Position numbers and translations under genes: made by a program
The notes under the pieces: model-generated
Told to the model about the DNA's origin: nothing
The model's database searches: none
The model's input: only the letters and a program-made list of their open reading frames with translations
NCBI RefSeq assembly: GCF_023336755.1
Contig: NZ_JALZWP010000007.1
Coordinates: 1-64,000, forward strand
Length of the DNA stretch: 64,000 bases
Reading direction: 5' to 3'
Source of the DNA: Roseinatronobacter domitianus
GTDB taxonomy: Bacteria > Pseudomonadota > Alphaproteobacteria > Rhodobacterales > Rhodobacteraceae
Shown here: piece after piece, positions 60,531-64,000 of the stretch
How the letters are laid out: every line of letters begins with the position of its first letter
Numbering within the stretch: the first letter of the stretch is position 1

Positions 60531-61490
60531 ATGGATGCCAGCTTCGACGCGGTGGTGATCGGGCGCAACGAAGGCGCGCGTTTGCTGCGCGCGCTGGGGG
60601 CTGCGCAGCCGGTGGCGCGTCAGGTCGTCTATGTCGATAGCGGATCGACAGACGGCTCGGCGCAGGCGGCGCGCGGCATGGGCGTGACGGTGATCGAACT
60701 GGACCCTGCGCGCCCTTTTACCGCCGCACGGGGCCGCAATGCCGGGCTGGCGGCACTGCCAGAGGCCGAATTTGTTCAATTCATCGATGGCGATTGCCTG
60801 CTGGAACCGGGCTGGCCTGCCCGCGCCTTGGCGCATCTGCACGCCAACCCGCGCGCCGGACTGGTCTTTGGCCGCCAATATGAGGCCGCGCCTGACGCTT
60901 CCATTTACAACTGGATGACCGATTGGGAATGGAACAAACCGCTTGGGCCGGCGACGTTCTGTGCGGGCTGCCTTATGGTGCGCGCGGGTGCCTTGCGCGC
61001 GATTGGCGGTTACAACGAGTCGTTAATCGCGGGCGAAGATGACGACATGTGCCATCGGATGCAGGCCGCTGGCTGGCAGACGTGGTGCATAGACGCGCCA
61101 ATGACAGAACATGACGCGCGGCTGTTCGCTTTGGCCCCCTGGTGGCGGCGCAGTCTGCGGGCGGGACATAGCTATGCCGAACTTGGCGTGCTGCACGGGG
61201 CCGCAGCCGACCAACGCCGCCGTGCCGTGCTTTGGGGCGGGGTGTTGCCGAGTGTCGCGGCGCTTGGGCTACTGTTTTGGTGGCCCGCAATACTTGCTGT
61301 TGCCGCAGTTTACGCGGTCTCTGGTATACGACAATGGCGGCGGTTTTGCACGCAGGGCTTGGGCGCGCGCCGCGCCGCGCAGGCCTCTGGACTGCTGATG
61401 CTGAGCAAGTTCGCCGAACTTACGGGCATGGCCAGCTATTGGCGTGCGCGGGCGGTTGGGCGCAGACGCAAGCTGATCGAATACAAGTAG
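60531..61490 (+). CDS. Glycosyltransferase family 2 protein
   Basis: A 319-residue GT-A fold glycosyltransferase. The nucleotide-sugar-binding DSGSTDGS lies near residue 36. The DGDCLLEPGW motif supplies the DxD-like metal Asp residues, and GEDDDMCHRM is the catalytic ED region. Two C-terminal hydrophobic segments (AVLWGGVLPSVAALGLLFWW and PAILAVAAVYAVSG) anchor it to the membrane. The donor and acceptor are unknown. It stands alone, convergent with the UspA gene six bases downstream. Confidence 0.87.
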   Translation: MDASFDAVVIGRNEGARLLRALGAAQPVARQVVYVDSGSTDGSAQAARGMGVTVIELDPARPFTAARGRNAGLAALPEAEFVQFIDGDCLLEPGWPARALAHLHANPRAGLVFGRQYEAAPDASIYNWMTDWEWNKPLGPATFCAGCLMVRAGALRAIGGYNESLIAGEDDDMCHRMQAAGWQTWCIDAPMTEHDARLFALAPWWRRSLRAGHSYAELGVLHGAAADQRRRAVLWGGVLPSVAALGLLFWWPAILAVAAVYAVSGIRQWRRFCTQGLGARRAAQASGLLMLSKFAELTGMASYWRARAVGRRRKLIEYK

Positions 61491-61496
61491 CTGCGA

Positions 61497-61922
61497 TCAA
61501 TCCCGCACGACATAGACGGATTGCTTGGCATGGCGCACCACACGCGCCACATTTGGGCCCAGCAGATAATCCTTGGCCTCTGGTCGGTGGGCCGCCATGA
61601 CGATGACATCAACGTCCAACTCATCGGCGGCGCGCAAGATTTCATCGTAGATGTTCCCGTGCAGGACATGCGGATGCACGTCTATGCTGCCGGGGACGTT
61701 TTGCGCCACCCATTTGCGCAACGCTTCGCCGAATTGGTGCAGGGCCGTTTGCTCGAACCCTGCCTTGAAGAAGGTGCCTACCATCGACATGCCGAAATCC
61801 GGCAGCACGCTGACAACATGCAGCGCGCCCCCGCCCAGAAGCATTTTCTGCGCTTCGGCCATGGGTTTGACCCAGGACGCAGGTGAGGACAGGTCGATGG
61901 GCAGCAGGATCGTGGTCGCCAT
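61497..61922 (-). CDS. Universal stress protein (UspA family)
   Basis: A 141-residue UspA fold protein. The N-terminal ILLPIDLSSPASWVKPM and VIVMAAHRPEAKDYLLGPNV (a G-2x-G-like nucleotide loop with changes) match the family. The typical ATP-binding GxxGx9GS motif is degenerate, so nucleotide binding is doubtful. The role in stress is assigned by family only. It lies alone on the minus strand. Between it and the EAL gene, 61923-62180 holds no recognisable gene. Confidence 0.85.
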   Translation of the reverse strand: MATTILLPIDLSSPASWVKPMAEAQKMLLGGGALHVVSVLPDFGMSMVGTFFKAGFEQTALHQFGEALRKWVAQNVPGSIDVHPHVLHGNIYDEILRAADELDVDVIVMAAHRPEAKDYLLGPNVARVVRHAKQSVYVVRD

Positions 61923-62180
61923 GGGGTCCCTTTCCGTTGCATCGCCCTTGAATGGACACCTTCACCCGGCTGATTTCAAGGGAATTTTGACAGGCGACCA
62001 AATCGGGCTCCGGGCGCAACGCAGCATCTGCCGCAGGATTGTCCGGCATGGCGTTTTGCGTGCGGGCGATGACAGAACCACCGGGGCTACATCTGCGCTA
62101 TGACCTCGGCCCTCGAGCTACGCTCTGGATTTGCAGGCGATGTGACCATGATTTCTTCCGCTGTCGCATGTCCATCCGCT

Positions 62181-63005
62181 TCAACCCACACCGCGCGCCT
62201 TGAGTTGCGACGTCTTCCAAGGTTCGGACACGGAGGGTGCGCCGAAGAAATATCCTTGCAAGCAATCCACACCCATCTCGATCAAAAGCTGCGCGTCTTC
62301 CTGCGTTTCGACGGATTCGGCGACAGTGAACATGTCGAAATGGCGCGCAATCGAAACAAGTGCCTTTGTCAGCGCTTGATTGTCTGGGCTGGCGCTGATG
62401 CCGCGAATGAACTCGCCGTCAATCTTGATGATGTCGAAATAGAAATCCTTCAGGTAGCGAAAGGCGGTATAGCCCGCGCCGAAATCGTCCAGCGCGAAGC
62501 AGATGCCACGTTCCTGCATGTCGGCCATAAAATCAATCACCAGTTCCGGCATGTCCATTGCCGATGATTCGGTGATTTCCAAAATCAGCCTTTCCGCAAT
62601 ACTGGGGTCGTGACGCAGCCCCCGTTCCAGTGTTGTCAGCCATTCCGGATAGCCGATGGAGCGTGCTGACATGTTGATGGACAATCTTATGCTGGGTTCC
62701 GAGGCCAGAGTGCTCAGACCCATCTCCAAGGCAAGGCAGTCGATCCTGCGGCCCAATTCGCGGGTTTCGATTGCGCCGATAAAATCGCCGGCCGGGATGA
62801 TCCGTCCGGTCGTGTCCATAATTCGGATCAGCCCTTCGTAGAACGCCGCCCGTTTGGGCATACGGGCCTGCACCACGGGTTGAAAGGCCAGCATCGCACG
62901 CCGATCGCGCAGTGCTTCGCGCACCAGCAGGATGGCATTGCGGGTTTGGTCATCTGCCGCCACGCTCAACGGCGAAGATTTTGATGGCGTGTCATCGAAT
63001 TGCAT
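62181..63005 (-). CDS. EAL-domain cyclic di-GMP phosphodiesterase
   Basis: A 274-residue protein made of one EAL domain with a short N-terminus. The EAL signature reads EGL (YEGLIRI). The other catalytic residues are in place: Asn in SINMS, Glu in LEITESSA, DDFGAGYT, Lys in IKIDGEF, Glu in AESVET and Gln in LQGYFFG. It is therefore probably active in hydrolysing c-di-GMP, with no GGDEF partner. No sensory domain or membrane helix is seen. It diverges from argH, with 185 bp between. Confidence 0.88.
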   Translation of the reverse strand: MQFDDTPSKSSPLSVAADDQTRNAILLVREALRDRRAMLAFQPVVQARMPKRAAFYEGLIRIMDTTGRIIPAGDFIGAIETRELGRRIDCLALEMGLSTLASEPSIRLSINMSARSIGYPEWLTTLERGLRHDPSIAERLILEITESSAMDMPELVIDFMADMQERGICFALDDFGAGYTAFRYLKDFYFDIIKIDGEFIRGISASPDNQALTKALVSIARHFDMFTVAESVETQEDAQLLIEMGVDCLQGYFFGAPSVSEPWKTSQLKARGVG

Positions 63006-63190
63006 GGGTCTCTCCGGCGGTTGCCCTTTGTTTATTCTCCGGCAGAGTTTAATCGGCGGTTAAACCAGCAATGTTCGCTAAAAGTTTTTGTATTTTCCAC
63101 AACCGCGCCGTCAAAGCCCATTCATTGCCAAGCGCGCTTGGCTTGGCTATAGCCGAAGCGCGATCTGACATCAGAGAAAGGGCCGCGCGC

Positions 63191-64000
63191 ATGTCCGAAA
63201 AATCTGCCAATGCCATGTGGGGGGGGCGGTTTTCTGCCGGGCCCGACGCGATCATGGAAGCGATCAACGCGTCTATCGGCTACGATAAGCGCTTGGCACC
63301 GCAGGATATTGCAGGCTCGCGCGCGCACGCGGCGATGCTGGCGGCAAGCGGCATTCTGACCGAAGAAGATGCGGCGGCAATCGATAAAGGGCTGACGCAG
63401 GTTCTGGCAGAGATCGAGGCGGGGGACTTTGCGTTCTCCGCCGCGCTGGAGGACATTCACATGAATGTCGAGGCGCGCCTGCGTGAGATAATCGGTCCAG
63501 CCGCAGGTCGCTTGCACACGGCGCGCTCGCGCAATGACCAGGTCGCGGTCGATTTTCGCATGTGGGTGCGGGATCAATGCGATGTTGCCATCAGCGGGCT
63601 GGATGCGTTGATGCGCGCTTTCTTAGCGCAGGCAGAGGCTGGCGCCGACTGGGTCATGCCCGGATTCACCCATCTGCAAACCGCACAACCGGTCACATGG
63701 GGCCATCACATGCTCGCTTATGTGGAGATGTTCGCGCGCGACAAGTCACGCTTCATCGGTGCCCGCGCCCGGATGAACGAATGCCCCTTGGGTGCAGCGG
63801 CGCTGGCGGGCACGTCTTTCCCGATTGACCGGCACATGACCGCGCGGGCGCTGGGCTTTGATCGGCCCACGGCCAATTCGCTCGACTCTGTCTCGGATCG
63901 CGATTTCGCGTTGGAATACCTCTCGACCGCCAGCATTTGCGCCATGCACCTGTCGCGCTTTGCCGAAGAACTTGTCATCTGGTCCTCGGCCCAGTTCCGT
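63191..64000 (+). CDS. argH: Argininosuccinate lyase (5' part, runs off window)
   Basis: The first 270 codons of argininosuccinate lyase, which releases arginine and fumarate. The N-terminal [37 protein letters not shown], the [16 protein letters not shown] block and [14 protein letters not shown] with the catalytic His fit the family. It is cut by the window end before the GSSxMPxKxNP signature. AAAGGG precedes the ATG at 63191. Confidence 0.96.
   Translation, partial: MSEKSANAMWGGRFSAGPDAIMEAINASIGYDKRLAPQDIAGSRAHAAMLAASGILTEEDAAAIDKGLTQVLAEIEAGDFAFSAALEDIHMNVEARLREIIGPAAGRLHTARSRNDQVAVDFRMWVRDQCDVAISGLDALMRAFLAQAEAGADWVMPGFTHLQTAQPVTWGHHMLAYVEMFARDKSRFIGARARMNECPLGAAALAGTSFPIDRHMTARALGFDRPTANSLDSVSDRDFALEYLSTASICAMHLSRFAEELVIWSSAQFR

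Overview
The window is 64 kb of a high-GC, densely coding alphaproteobacterial chromosome. The gene content points to Rhodobacteraceae or close Rhodobacterales: a metal-site variant HemB with aspartates in place of zinc cysteines, CtaA, Bpt aminoacyl-transferase, monomeric NADP-isocitrate dehydrogenase, the choXWV/betIBA choline module, and a SYLF lipoprotein. Genus cannot be fixed from the sequence alone. Nearly all of it is core housekeeping. The only clear accessory edge is the left end.

Layout. 1-2054: a tyrosine recombinase with a scrambled C-terminus beside tRNA-Asn, the likely border of an integrated element lying further left. 2.1-11 kb: MBL hydrolase, EnvZ-like kinase, M32 carboxypeptidase, heme A synthase, TrmJ-like methylase, a ThiE-like protein, M20 amidohydrolase and a sulfotransferase. 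11-15 kb: serB diverging from serC-serA. 15-18.3 kb: a phosphoesterase, then a two-gene operon of a transglutaminase-like protein and a CoaBC-like flavoprotein that lacks canonical active-site residues. 18.3-26.4 kb: htpX, nth-adenosine kinase, DUF2007-TrmN6-like methyltransferase, a trans-polyprenyl diphosphate synthase, ribF, a MaoC hydratase, a NagD-like HAD and a family II pyrophosphatase. 26.5-28.7 kb: groESL with a clear promoter, a CIRCE element and a terminator.

28.8-36.2 kb: a di-heme peroxidase with a Sel1-like N-terminus, carB and a GAF-PAS hybrid kinase. 36.2-40.5 kb: ynjDCB facing a ynjF-like CDP-alcohol phosphatidyltransferase. 40.5-47 kb: bpt, YbaK-RDD-transaminase overlap group, fabD, SYLF lipoprotein, a Flp-pilin-like gene broken by two in-frame stops, and hemB. 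47-54 kb: choXWV (choline import) diverges from betIBA (choline to glycine betaine). The shared promoter carries a perfect palindrome that fits a BetI operator. 54-56.7 kb: a NitT/TauT-type ABC transporter. 56.8-64 kb: icd, leuB, a GT2 glycosyltransferase, UspA, an EAL phosphodiesterase and the 5' part of argH, cut by the window end.

No CRISPR array, complete prophage or insertion sequence is visible, and no gap without a gene exceeds about 300 bases. The items most worth a second look are: the transglutaminase/CoaBC-like pair; the ThiE-like protein lacking substrate motifs; the hairpin series between betB and betA; the ynjBCD-ynjF neighbourhood with its repeated promoter motif; the doubly interrupted pilin-like gene; and the decayed integrase tail.
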